Assembly: GCA_011048615.1 (NCBI GenBank) | Contig: DSDT01000016.1 | Location: forward strand, 1-34,150 | Origin: Chloroflexota bacterium | GTDB taxonomy: Bacteria; Chloroflexota; Anaerolineae; B4-G1 | DNA length: 34,150 nt | Reading direction: 5' to 3' | Shown: piece after piece, positions 13,669 through 21,273 of the stretch | Layout of the letters: each line of letters opens with the position of its first letter | Numbering within the stretch: position 1 is the stretch's first letter | Made by a program: the position numbers and the translations under genes | The notes under the pieces: model-generated | What the model was told of the DNA's origin: nothing | Database searches by the model: none | Seen by the model: only the letters and a program-made list of their open reading frames with translations

Positions 13669-14308
13669 TCAATGCGTGTGGCGCAGCCTGCAGGCGCTGA
13701 CGGTGCTGGCGCTGATTGGGCCCCTCGTCCTGGTCGCGGCCCTGGTCGTGGGTTGGAACAGCTCTTGTCCTCCCCGTCTCCCCGATGGGCAGGTCGTCGA
13801 GCTTTCCCAGGATGTACTGGCTCTGCCCGGTGAGACGACGGTTCTCGTGTTGGACCACGTGGAAGGCGATTTCGGCCTGGAGGTCGAGGTGCTCCCCATC
13901 GCTGGCCCGGACTCTGGTTTTGACGGCTATGGGCTGGTGTTCCAGGCTCAGAGCGCGGCGAGTTACCTCGTCTTGGCCGTCGGCAGTGATGGCTATTATG
14001 CCGTGCTGCGGACGGTGGGTGGTGACGAGGTCCCCCTGGTGAGTTGGCAGCAGTTCCCGCACGTCCGCCGGGGCCGGCAGGTCAACCGGCTGCGCGTCGC
14101 CTGCGTCGGCTCTGTGTGTGATTTCTACATCAATGACGAATATGCCACCACCATCGAGCAGGAAATCAGGCTGACGGGGGACGTGGGGCTGTGGGTGCGC
14201 AGTTTTGGCGGCGAGGGTGTGACGGTGCGGTGCCTGAGCGCGCGGATCTGGTGCGGCGGGACTTGTGTTGAGTATAGAACAGGAGAGATGTGCTATGCAA
14301 ATTGTTGA
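13658..14308 (+). CDS. Membrane-anchored lectin-fold (LamG/DUF1080-like) protein
   Basis: About 216 residues from the ATG at 13658 (the ORF track uses an upstream GTG). One hydrophobic helix near residues 12-33 (ALTVLALIGPLVLVAALVVGW) anchors it to the membrane, and the rest is outside. Residues about 75-205 (GFDGYGLVFQAQSAASYLVLAVGSDGYYAVLRTVGGDEVPLVSW...VNRLRVACVGSVCDFYINDEY...GDVGLWVRSFGGEGVTVRC) show the repeated strands of a concanavalin-like jelly roll, often seen as a C-terminal domain in Chloroflexota surface proteins and possibly carbohydrate-binding. There are Cys pairs that may form disulphides. It overlaps both neighbours, so it is cotranscribed with the HTH-Hfq-like genes; the link in function is unclear. 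Confidence 0.65.
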   Translation: MTADQCVWRSLQALTVLALIGPLVLVAALVVGWNSSCPPRLPDGQVVELSQDVLALPGETTVLVLDHVEGDFGLEVEVLPIAGPDSGFDGYGLVFQAQSAASYLVLAVGSDGYYAVLRTVGGDEVPLVSWQQFPHVRRGRQVNRLRVACVGSVCDFYINDEYATTIEQEIRLTGDVGLWVRSFGGEGVTVRCLSARIWCGGTCVEYRTGEMCYANC

Positions 14309-15362
14309 TGTCGAAGTGATCCCGGTTGAGTTGAACCTCCACCACCCAGCGCGGACCGCCTACCGTCCGGAGCCGGGGTTGGAGCGCGTCGGCGTGGTTT
14401 TTGTGCGCGTCACCGCGCGCCAGGGACAGACGGCCTGGGGTTGCGCTTCCTTCGACACCGGGTTGACGGGCGAGAGGTTGAGCGATGTGGTGCAAGCCTG
14501 CCGGGCCTGCGCCGATCGCGCCCACGATTTGAATCCGCTCAACACCGAGTACGCGCTGGAAGAGCTGGCCCGCCTCACCGAGGGAACTCCGGCGGCGCTG
14601 TGCGCATTCGACTTGGCCTTTCACGACCTGCTGGGGTTGGCCGCTGGTATGCCTCTACATCGCCTGTTGGGAGGATACCGGAGTCGCATTCAGACCTCTG
14701 TCACTGTGGGCGTCATGCCGGTCCGGGAGACGGTCCAATTGGCCCAGGTCCGGGCCCGGCAGGGATTCCGCATTCTCAAAATCAAGGGTGGTCTCGATGC
14801 GAATGAGGACGTGCGCCGGGTGAAGGCGGTCCATCAGGCCCTGCCCACCATCGTGCTGCGCCTGGATGCCGATCAGGGATATACCGTCAGGCAGGCGCTG
14901 GACGTGGCCCGCGCCCTGGAGCACGAGTTGGAGATGTTGGAACAGCCGACGCCCGCCGATGATCTGGAGGGACTGGCCGAGGTCACCCGCCACAGTCCCT
15001 TGCCCATCCTGGCCGATCAGAGCGTTGTGGGGCCGGCCTCGGCGTTAGAGATCGCCGCCCGCCGCGCCGCCTCTGGGATGAGCGTCAAGCTGGCTACCTG
15101 CGGCGGGGTGCGCTGCGCTCGCCAGGTGGATACCATCGCCCGCGCTGCCCGGATGGACACTATGGTCAGTTGCGTCATCGAACCGGCTTTGCTGATCGCG
15201 GCCGGTCTGTCCTTTGCCCTGAGCAGTCCCAATGTTCGCTACGGCGACCTGGATGGTCATCTCGATCTGATAGATGATCCGACCGTGGCGAGCTTTCGCC
15301 TGCAGGATGGTTGGCTCATCGCCACCGACGTGCCGGGTTTGGGCTGTACCGTCGAGTTGTGA
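14295..15362 (+). CDS. Enolase-superfamily dipeptide epimerase-like enzyme
   Basis: A 355-residue member of the muconate-lactonising/mandelate-racemase group, subgroup of L-Ala-D/L-Glu type dipeptide epimerases. The start is the ATG at 14295, eight bases after GGAGAG; the ORF track begins 10 codons earlier. The active site is complete: Lys162-x-Lys164 (ILKIKGG) as base, Mg2+ ligands Asp191 (LRLDADQGY), Glu216 (LEQPTP) and Asp241 (ILADQSV), and Lys265 (SVKLATCGG) as the opposite base. Two lysines on either side of the alpha-carbon fit an epimerase working through an enolate. Natural substrate may be a peptidoglycan dipeptide or another dipeptide. It overlaps the lectin-fold gene by 14 bases. 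Confidence 0.85.
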   Translation: MQIVDVEVIPVELNLHHPARTAYRPEPGLERVGVVFVRVTARQGQTAWGCASFDTGLTGERLSDVVQACRACADRAHDLNPLNTEYALEELARLTEGTPAALCAFDLAFHDLLGLAAGMPLHRLLGGYRSRIQTSVTVGVMPVRETVQLAQVRARQGFRILKIKGGLDANEDVRRVKAVHQALPTIVLRLDADQGYTVRQALDVARALEHELEMLEQPTPADDLEGLAEVTRHSPLPILADQSVVGPASALEIAARRAASGMSVKLATCGGVRCARQVDTIARAARMDTMVSCVIEPALLIAAGLSFALSSPNVRYGDLDGHLDLIDDPTVASFRLQDGWLIATDVPGLGCTVEL

Positions 15363-15392
15363 GCTGTTCCTGGGCTCACCGCTCGTTGGCGT

Positions 15393-16565
15393 CTATGCTG
15401 CCCGTTCTGCGTCCAGCGCCTCTCGCATCCGCTCCAGCGCTTGGGTCAGAACGGCGCGGGGGCAGGCAAAGTTCAACCGTACGAATCCCTCGCCTCCCGG
15501 CCCGAAATCCGCTCCCTCGTTCAGAGCCACCCGGGCGCGCTCCAAAAAGAACGTGTGCGGGTTGCCGGGAATGGCGGCCGCGCGACAGTCCAGCCAGGCC
15601 AGATAGGTCCCTTCCGGTTTGCAGCACCGGACGCCGGGCAGGAAGGAAGCGACGTACTCGAGCAGATAATCTCGGTTCCCCTCCAGGTAGACCAGCACCT
15701 GATCCAGCCAGTTCTGTCCATCCCGGTACGCGGCCAGCGCGGCCGTCAACCCCATGACGTTGACGTGCCCCACCAGGCCCGGCACTGTCGCTTCCAACCT
15801 GGCCCGCAGCTCTGGGTTCTGGACCACGCAGACCGAGCAGGCGAGTCCGGGGACGTTGTAGGTCTTGCTGGGGGCAAAGAGAGTGACCGTCTGGGCCGCG
15901 ACCTCCGGCGAGAGAGCGGCGGTCGGCGTGTGGGGATGGTCCTTGAACACCAGGTCGCAGTGGATTTCGTCGGAGCAGATGAGGACGTCGTGGCGCAGGC
16001 AGATTTCGGCCACGCGCTCCAATTCCTCCCGCTCAAAGACCCGGCCCACCGGATTGTGAGGGCTGCACAGCAGAAACGTGGCTGTGCGCTCCGTGATGGC
16101 GGCCTCGAAAGCGTCCATGTCGCGCTCGTACCGTTCCTCCCCCTCGACCAGGGGCACCAGCTTGCGTCGGCGGCCCAGGTCTCCTGGCGCCGAGAGCATC
16201 GGCGGGTAGACCGGGGGTTCTACCAGCACCTCGTCGCCGGGCTGGCCGACGGCGTAGCAGACCAGGTTGAACCCGGTCACCACGCCGGGGATGAGAAGGA
16301 TGTCGTCCGTCTCGACGTGCCAACCGTACAGCGTGGCCAGCCGCCCCTGGATCACCTCCCGCAGCTCGCCCGGCGGCAGCCCGTACCCGAAAACGCCGTG
16401 AGCCACCCGCTGCTGCAGGGCCTGGATCATTGGCTCCGGCGAGACGAAATCCATATCCGCTACCCAGAGGGGCAGGACATCCTCGTTCCCCTCTCGATTG
16501 AAGAGCTGCCACTTGATGCTGTCCGTGCCGCGCCGCTCGATGGGTTGATCAAAGTCATAGATCAC
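15393..16565 (-). CDS. PatB/MalY-type PLP-dependent C-S lyase/aminotransferase
   Basis: About 390 residues from a GTG at 16565 (IYDFDQPIERRGTDSIKWQLF, the usual start of this family); the ORF track adds 26 residues, which would read through the hairpin at 16588-16614. It is a fold-type I PLP enzyme of the MalY/PatB group: LPLWVADMDF near the N-terminus, SPHNPVGRVF, CSDEIHCDLVF (Asp holding the PLP pyridine) and the PLP lysine in FAPSKTYNVPGL. These enzymes act as cystathionine beta-lyases or as aminotransferases and release thiol, pyruvate and ammonia from cysteine conjugates. The gene is convergent with the epimerase and follows the etf genes, separated by the hairpin, so its expression may be partly independent. 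Confidence 0.88.
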   Translation of the reverse strand: MIYDFDQPIERRGTDSIKWQLFNREGNEDVLPLWVADMDFVSPEPMIQALQQRVAHGVFGYGLPPGELREVIQGRLATLYGWHVETDDILLIPGVVTGFNLVCYAVGQPGDEVLVEPPVYPPMLSAPGDLGRRRKLVPLVEGEERYERDMDAFEAAITERTATFLLCSPHNPVGRVFEREELERVAEICLRHDVLICSDEIHCDLVFKDHPHTPTAALSPEVAAQTVTLFAPSKTYNVPGLACSVCVVQNPELRARLEATVPGLVGHVNVMGLTAALAAYRDGQNWLDQVLVYLEGNRDYLLEYVASFLPGVRCCKPEGTYLAWLDCRAAAIPGNPHTFFLERARVALNEGADFGPGGEGFVRLNFACPRAVLTQALERMREALDAERAA

Positions 16566-16587
16566 GATTTCTTTCTCCACAAGGATA

Positions 16588-16614
16588 CAGGCCCCAGGTC
16601 CGGCCTGGGGCCTG
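16588..16614. terminator. Perfect 11-bp hairpin between etfA and patB-like gene
   Basis: CAGGCCCCAGG and CCTGGGGCCTG pair perfectly with the loop TCCGG. It lies 81 bases past the EtfA stop and 22 bases before the preferred start of the PatB-like gene. It looks like a terminator or attenuator separating the beta-oxidation operon from the PLP enzyme gene. There is no long T-run on either side. Confidence 0.55.
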
Positions 16615-16657
16615 TTGATAGTGAGTGATGGGGCGCTCCGCAATGCGCTGAAGCGTG

Positions 16658-16667
16658 CACTACAAAC
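16658..16667 (+). repeat. Dispersed CACTACAAAC motif, copy 1
   Basis: The 10-mer CACTACAAAC, preceded by GCGTG, occurs in this intergenic gap, again at 33019-33028 in the atpR-atpB gap, and on the other strand at 28071-28080 at the edge of a palindrome. All three copies are intergenic, suggesting remnants of a dispersed palindromic element. Confidence 0.4.
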
Positions 16668-16694
16668 GCGAGCCGGAAACCCTCGCCAGAGTCG

Positions 16695-17738
16695 TCAGTC
16701 CCCCAGCGCTTCCAACAGCGCCGGCAGGACGTCCTGCGGCTCGGCCTCCAGGCCCAGGTCCGCGCTCTCAAAGATCGGCGCGTGCGGGTCGGGGTGGATG
16801 GCGAGGATGAACCCGGCCTCCTCGATGGCAGCGTTGTGGAACGTGTCGCCGCGAATGCCCGCCGCCACGTAGACCTCTGGCGCGACTTCCACGCCGCGCA
16901 CGTCCACGACCTGCCCGGCCTCGATCCAGCCGGCATCTCGCGCCCCCCGGTCACCGGCCACCCGACCGCCCAGCGCAGTCGCCAATTGCTGTACCAGTGC
17001 AAAGCCGGCCTCGCCGCCGACCTGCCGGCCGGCCGCTACGATCACCGGGGCCTGTTTCAACGGCACGGGAGGCGGCTCGAAATCCTCTGCCGGGCCGATC
17101 ACCCGCACGGCCGGCGTCGCCGGTTCGACATCCAACAGCGTGGGCTCCCCCTTGCGATACGAATCCACGAACGGCGCGGGGAACGTCCCTGGCTCGATGG
17201 TGAGGAACTGGGGCCGCGCCTCCGGGCAGGCCAGAATCTCGAAATACTGACCGCCATAGATGGGGACGGCCCCCTGCACCGTGCGGGTCGCCTCGTCGAG
17301 GGTGACCGCCGTCACGTGCTCGATCAGCCCTCCGCCCATGCGCTGCGCCAGCCGGGGCGCCAGTTCCTGTCCCTGCTGGGTGGCCGCCAGGATGACGACC
17401 TCTGGCTGTTCCGCCTCGAACAGATCCGCCAGCACGTGCAGATACGGTTCCAGCGCGAACTCGGACAGTCCGGCATCATCAGCCACGCGGACGCCGTCGG
17501 CCCCGGCCTGGTAGAGGGTTTGGGCCAGATCGGCCCCCCCTGCTCCCAGCAGCACGCCGTAGACATAAGCGCCCAGCGAGTCCGCCAGGGTGCGGGCCGC
17601 GCCGATACCTTCCAATGTCACCGGTGCGATGCTGCCATTCACCACGTCGGCCACCACCCAGACGCCGCCACCGCCGGCCGCTTCCTCGGTGATTTCTTCT
17701 TGCTGCGCCATCAACAGGTCTAGATATGATGCATCCAT
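16695..17738 (-). CDS. etfA: Electron transfer flavoprotein alpha subunit
   Basis: A 347-residue EtfA/FixB. The start is the ATG at 17738, after AGGAGG and 10 bases beyond the EtfB stop. The N-terminal ETF domain (WVVADVVNGSIAPVTLEGIGAARTLADSLG) is followed from about residue 228 by the FAD domain (PVIVAAGRQVGGEAGFALVQQLATALGGRVAGDRGARDAGW...EVYVAAGIRGDTFHNAAI...ILAIHPDPHAPIFESADLGL). The protein carries FAD and, with EtfB, takes electrons from the two acyl-CoA dehydrogenases encoded next to it and passes them to a membrane quinone reductase that is not in this window. Typical motifs are altered: SGAIQH is RGDTFH, INKDP is IHPDP and the QTGK segment is missing, so FAD contacts may differ. Confidence 0.88.
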   Translation of the reverse strand: MDASYLDLLMAQQEEITEEAAGGGGVWVVADVVNGSIAPVTLEGIGAARTLADSLGAYVYGVLLGAGGADLAQTLYQAGADGVRVADDAGLSEFALEPYLHVLADLFEAEQPEVVILAATQQGQELAPRLAQRMGGGLIEHVTAVTLDEATRTVQGAVPIYGGQYFEILACPEARPQFLTIEPGTFPAPFVDSYRKGEPTLLDVEPATPAVRVIGPAEDFEPPPVPLKQAPVIVAAGRQVGGEAGFALVQQLATALGGRVAGDRGARDAGWIEAGQVVDVRGVEVAPEVYVAAGIRGDTFHNAAIEEAGFILAIHPDPHAPIFESADLGLEAEPQDVLPALLEALGD

Positions 17739-17748
17739 GTGTGACCTC

Positions 17749-18537
17749 CTACCTCCGCATCCGCTGCCGCAGCGCGTCGGCTGCTGCCTGGGCCATCTCT
17801 GCCGGTGTGCCGCTTGCGCGCACGCCCCGCTCCCGCTCTGGGGCAAACTCTTTGCCCCGCGATTCGACCAATGGTGTGAGGGCAGCCTCGTCTACCAGAT
17901 CCGCTGCATCCCACGCTTCCAATGCGTCTCCGACCTCTCCCACGCCCCGGTAGACGTTGATCAGCCGCACGCCATCCGGGTAACGGAGCTTGAGGGCGCC
18001 GGGCAGCAGGGTGACGACCACCGGCGGGTCGGCTTCGACGGCCACGTAGCGGCCGTTTCGTTGCAGCACGGCCTGCACCTGGCCATCGGCGCTCGACACT
18101 TGCCACGCTCCGGTGATCTGAGCACCGCCCAATGCCTCGGCCAGGCGGAGGCCCAGTTGACCTTGCCCGGTGTCGAGGGTCGTCGAACCGATCAGCACCA
18201 GGTCCGCGCCGCCCAGCCGCTCGATGGCGGCGGTCAGCACGCCGGTCATGGCGGCCTCGTCGGCGGCCTTTAGCGCGGGCCCGGTCAGGTAGATGGCCCG
18301 GTCGGCGCCGCGAGCGATGGCCTGGCGCAGGATGTCGTCGTCGGGCAGTGGACTGCGAGGCAGGGCAACCACCTCGGCGGCCATCCCGTCCTTGATGCGT
18401 AAGGCGGCCTCCAGGGCGCAGGCGTCGGCTGGTTGAATCAGATATTCCTCCCGGTTGACGAAAATGCGCCCGGCGCTCCCCTTGACCACGATGCCACTGG
18501 GGTCGAGAACCCGTCCAAGAATCACGATTATTCTCAT
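17749..18537 (-). CDS. etfB: Electron transfer flavoprotein beta subunit
   Basis: A 262-residue EtfB from the ATG at 18537, eight bases after AGGAG; the ORF track includes six more residues. Recognisable parts are RIIVILGRVLDPSG at the N-terminus, INPADxxALEAALRIKD-like QPADACALEAALRIKDG, ALARGADRAIYL-like AIARGADRAIYLTGPAL, and DLVLIGSTTLDTGQGQLGLRLAEALGG, which is the DxGxxG AMP/nucleotide segment. The C-terminal wrap-around arm is rich in Ala, Arg and Glu. It forms the heterodimer with EtfA. Its start lies beyond the stop of the upstream acyl-CoA dehydrogenase by only about 14 bases, so the four genes are one unit. Confidence 0.9.
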   Translation of the reverse strand: MRIIVILGRVLDPSGIVVKGSAGRIFVNREEYLIQPADACALEAALRIKDGMAAEVVALPRSPLPDDDILRQAIARGADRAIYLTGPALKAADEAAMTGVLTAAIERLGGADLVLIGSTTLDTGQGQLGLRLAEALGGAQITGAWQVSSADGQVQAVLQRNGRYVAVEADPPVVVTLLPGALKLRYPDGVRLINVYRGVGEVGDALEAWDAADLVDEAALTPLVESRGKEFAPERERGVRASGTPAEMAQAAADALRQRMRR

Positions 18538-18551
18538 CGTTTCCACTCCTG

Positions 18552-19718
18552 TCACGGCCTGATCCGCACACCGTGCTCACGAAAGATGTTGCTGGCGATG
18601 ACGATGCGCTGAACTTCGCTGGTGCCCTCATAGATCTCGCCGATGCGGGCGTCGCGGAAGCCCCGTTCCAGGGGGAAATCCCGCGAGAACCCCAGGCCGC
18701 CGTGAATCTGCAGGGCTATATCAATGGCCCGTGAGGCGACCTCCGACCCGTACAGCTTGCACATCGCCGCCAGTTGACCAAAGGGTTGACCGGTATCCAC
18801 CAGCCATGCCACCCGATAGACCAGGCTGCGCAAGGCCTCCAGCTCTGTGGCGATATCGGCGATCTTCCATTGGATGGCCTGTTTGCTCGCCAACTCGGCT
18901 CCAAACTGCCGCCGGGTCTTGGCCCAGCGGACGGCGCTCTCCAACGCCATCTCTGCCCCGCCGATGCAGGCCGCTCCCAACGTCAACCGCCCCATATCCA
19001 GCGATTTCATAAAGGTGACGAATCCCTCCCCCACCTTGCCCAACACGTTCTCGTGGGGCACCCGCAGTTCTTCAAAGACCAGTTCGGCGGTGCTGGTGCC
19101 TCGGATGCCCATCTTGTCCTCCTCCCGGGCCACCTTGAATCCCTCCCAGTCGGTCTCGACGATAAAGGCCGTGATGCCGCCCCGCGCGCCGAGAGCCGGG
19201 TCGGTGACTGCCATCACGGTGACCACGTCCGCGTAGCCGCCGTTGGTGATAAAGACCTTGCCCCCGTCCAGGATCCACGAGTCCCCCTCGCGGACGGCGC
19301 GCGTCCGAATCGCGGCTGCGTCGGACCCAGCCCCGGACTCGGTCAGGCCAAAGGCCGCGAACTGCTCTCCCCGCGCCAGGGGGATCAGGTAGCGCCGTTT
19401 TTGCTCGTCGTTGCCATCGAGATAGATTGCCATGGCCCCGATGCCAATGTGAGCCCCCACGTTGGTGCCCGTGGAAGTGCAGACCCGGTTGATCTCTTCC
19501 ATCAGGATGCAGTAGCCCATCTCGCCGGCGCCCATGCCGCCGTACTCTTGCGGGAAGCAGACCCCCAGCAGACCGACCTGGCCTAATTTGCGCATCGTCT
19601 CCATAGGGACTTGGTGATCCCGGTCTATTTCCGCTGCAATGGGGGCGACCTCGTTCTCAGCAAACTCGCGGATCATGCGGCGGAGGGCGATGTGTTCTGG
19701 TGAAAATGTAAAATCCAT
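18552..19718 (-). CDS. Acyl-CoA dehydrogenase, short/medium-chain type
   Basis: A 388-residue FAD-dependent acyl-CoA dehydrogenase, oxidising acyl-CoA to trans-2-enoyl-CoA. Seen: FGLTESGAGSD (FAD/substrate motif), WILDGGKVFITNGGYAD, DKMGIRGTSTAELVFEELRVP, RRQFGAELASKQAIQWKIADI, QIHGGLGFSRDFPLERGFRDARIGEIYEGTSEVQR. The catalytic base is Glu364 in YEGTSE, the position used in short- and medium-chain enzymes. Length is normal. The ATG follows GGAGGTG. Eleven bases separate it from the second dehydrogenase upstream, and EtfB/EtfA follow, so this is a coupled electron-transfer unit. Substrate chain length cannot be read from sequence. Confidence 0.93.
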   Translation of the reverse strand: MDFTFSPEHIALRRMIREFAENEVAPIAAEIDRDHQVPMETMRKLGQVGLLGVCFPQEYGGMGAGEMGYCILMEEINRVCTSTGTNVGAHIGIGAMAIYLDGNDEQKRRYLIPLARGEQFAAFGLTESGAGSDAAAIRTRAVREGDSWILDGGKVFITNGGYADVVTVMAVTDPALGARGGITAFIVETDWEGFKVAREEDKMGIRGTSTAELVFEELRVPHENVLGKVGEGFVTFMKSLDMGRLTLGAACIGGAEMALESAVRWAKTRRQFGAELASKQAIQWKIADIATELEALRSLVYRVAWLVDTGQPFGQLAAMCKLYGSEVASRAIDIALQIHGGLGFSRDFPLERGFRDARIGEIYEGTSEVQRIVIASNIFREHGVRIRP

Positions 19719-19729
19719 GTGAGCACCTC

Positions 19730-20878
19730 CTATGGCGCAATGTCCATGTCCAGATCGGCAAAGATGCGCTGAGCGATCTGGAAATCGTGCAGTTCCGTCG
19801 GCCCGCCGATGATGTGCAAGGCCCGGGCATCCCGGTACTTGCGGGCCATGGGGTAATCCTCCATGTAGCCGTATCCCCCCATCACCTGGACCATACGGTT
19901 GGTGACGCTGCGGGCGACGCGAGCGCCAAACGCTTTGACGACCGAGGCGTCGAACCCATAGTCACCGCGCTGATCCACCAGCCAGGCAGCGTGGTAGACC
20001 AGGTAGCGCAGCGCTTCGACCTCGATCTTTGCTTCGGCGATATAGCCCTGGATGGCCTGTTTCTGGGCGATGGGGACGCCGAACTGCACCCGCTCGGTGG
20101 CGTATTGGGCCGCGACCTGGATGGCGTTCTCTGAGACGCCCAACCCGGCTGCCGCCAGCGCTACTGCCATCCGATCCTGAGCCTGTTGAGCGATGCTCCC
20201 CCCCTCGCCGGGCTGGCCTAACCGGTTGGCCTCGCTCACCCGGCAGCCTTCCAGATAGAGGGTGTTAAAGGTCGCGCTGCGCAGTCCCAGGGTCGGCTCG
20301 CGATAGCCCACCGTCAGCCCTGGTGTGTCCTGAGGCACCAGGTAGGCGTCCATCCCTTCCGCGCCCTGGGCAAAGACCAGGAACAGGCCGGCGATTTCGC
20401 CGTTGGCGACCCAGGTTTTGACGCCATCCAAGGTTACCTGGTCGCCATCTGGCGTAGCGCGGGTCGCCACTGCCTGGACATCGCTGCCGGCATCCGGCTC
20501 CGTCAGGGCGAACGCGCCGATGACCTCGCCGGCCGCCAGCAGGGGCAGCCACTCCTCCCGCTGCTCTGGCGTGCCGTGGTTGAGGATAGACATTGCCACC
20601 AGGCTGACGTGAGTCGCCAGCGTCACGGCGGTGGATACGGAATCTGCGGCCAGCGTCTCGATCAGCATGGCGTAGCTGGTATAGTCCAGCTCGGCTCCAA
20701 AATATTCTTCCGGCAGCGTAGCCCCCAAAAAGCCCTGCTGAGCGGCCTTGCGGAGGGCTCCCAGAGCGGGTTTTTCTTCGTGATCCAACTCCTCGGCCTG
20801 GGGAGCGATCTCTTTAGCAGAGAAATCCCGGAACATGGCGCGGAACATCTCTTGTTCTTCACTGAAGGTAAAGTCCAT
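19730..20878 (-). CDS. Acyl-CoA dehydrogenase with non-standard catalytic position
   Basis: A 382-residue acyl-CoA dehydrogenase family protein. It has FALTEPDAGSDVQAVATRA, VTLDGVKTWVANGEIAG, ERVQFGVPIAQKQAIQGYIAEAK and QVMGGYGYMEDYPMARKYRDARALHIIGGPTELHDFQIAQRIF. The usual YEG catalytic Glu is replaced by Gly358 (IIGGPTE). In isovaleryl- and long-chain acyl-CoA dehydrogenases the base instead sits on helix G in (L)xxER; the equivalent segment here is QAQDRMAV, with Asp235. So either Asp235 acts as the base or the protein does a different reaction. AGGAGGG precedes the ATG. It is first in the unit with the second dehydrogenase and ETF. Confidence 0.88.
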   Translation of the reverse strand: MDFTFSEEQEMFRAMFRDFSAKEIAPQAEELDHEEKPALGALRKAAQQGFLGATLPEEYFGAELDYTSYAMLIETLAADSVSTAVTLATHVSLVAMSILNHGTPEQREEWLPLLAAGEVIGAFALTEPDAGSDVQAVATRATPDGDQVTLDGVKTWVANGEIAGLFLVFAQGAEGMDAYLVPQDTPGLTVGYREPTLGLRSATFNTLYLEGCRVSEANRLGQPGEGGSIAQQAQDRMAVALAAAGLGVSENAIQVAAQYATERVQFGVPIAQKQAIQGYIAEAKIEVEALRYLVYHAAWLVDQRGDYGFDASVVKAFGARVARSVTNRMVQVMGGYGYMEDYPMARKYRDARALHIIGGPTELHDFQIAQRIFADLDMDIAP

Positions 20879-21273
20879 GCCACCCTCCTACATTGGGTAC
20901 TGATGATTGACGGACTGGGGGCCGGCGCGTGCCGCCCATTTCCCAGTGCACTGATTCATCAATTCAGGATGCTCCGACCCCGCGTGAGCACGACGATGTG
21001 GTGATAGCGCGAGGTCGGAGCATGTGCAGTCACGTTTCTGGTTCCGGTGATGTGGCGGCGACGGCGGCTCAATGTCGGCAGCGATGAACGGTGGTCTGAT
21101 GGTGATGTCGGCTTTTGTGTCGGCGACGATGAACGGTAATGGGCAGCGATGCGGCGACGATGTGGGCCCGTTGTCTGTCGGATGTCCAGAATACGCCTCT
21201 GCCAAACCATGGTGGTGTCATAGGATATCGGTGTACTCGCGCCTTCTCGTTCACCGATATCCCACTCCCTTAC
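20879..21273. other. Non-coding 395-base gap with hairpins and direct repeats
   Basis: No convincing gene. It contains a perfect 11-bp inverted repeat ATGCTCCGACC (20969-20979)/GGTCGGAGCAT (21013-21023), another GGATATCGGTG (21223-21233)/CACCGATATCC (21252-21262), and two copies of TGTCGGC(AG/GA)CGATGAACGGT at 21073-21092 and 21118-21137 (18 of 20 bases identical, 45 bases apart). The second hairpin lies 12 bases past the stop of the enoyl-CoA hydratase gene and may end that transcript. The promoter of the dehydrogenase/ETF unit may also be here; I saw no clear -35/-10 pair. Confidence 0.55.

Noticed and set aside
15441-16628. 395-codon plus-strand ORF
   Set aside because: Antisense to the PatB-like gene whose motifs are clear; no recognisable domain.
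21073-21137. Possible CRISPR-like repeats
   Set aside because: Only two copies of a 20-base repeat with two mismatches; no array and no cas genes.
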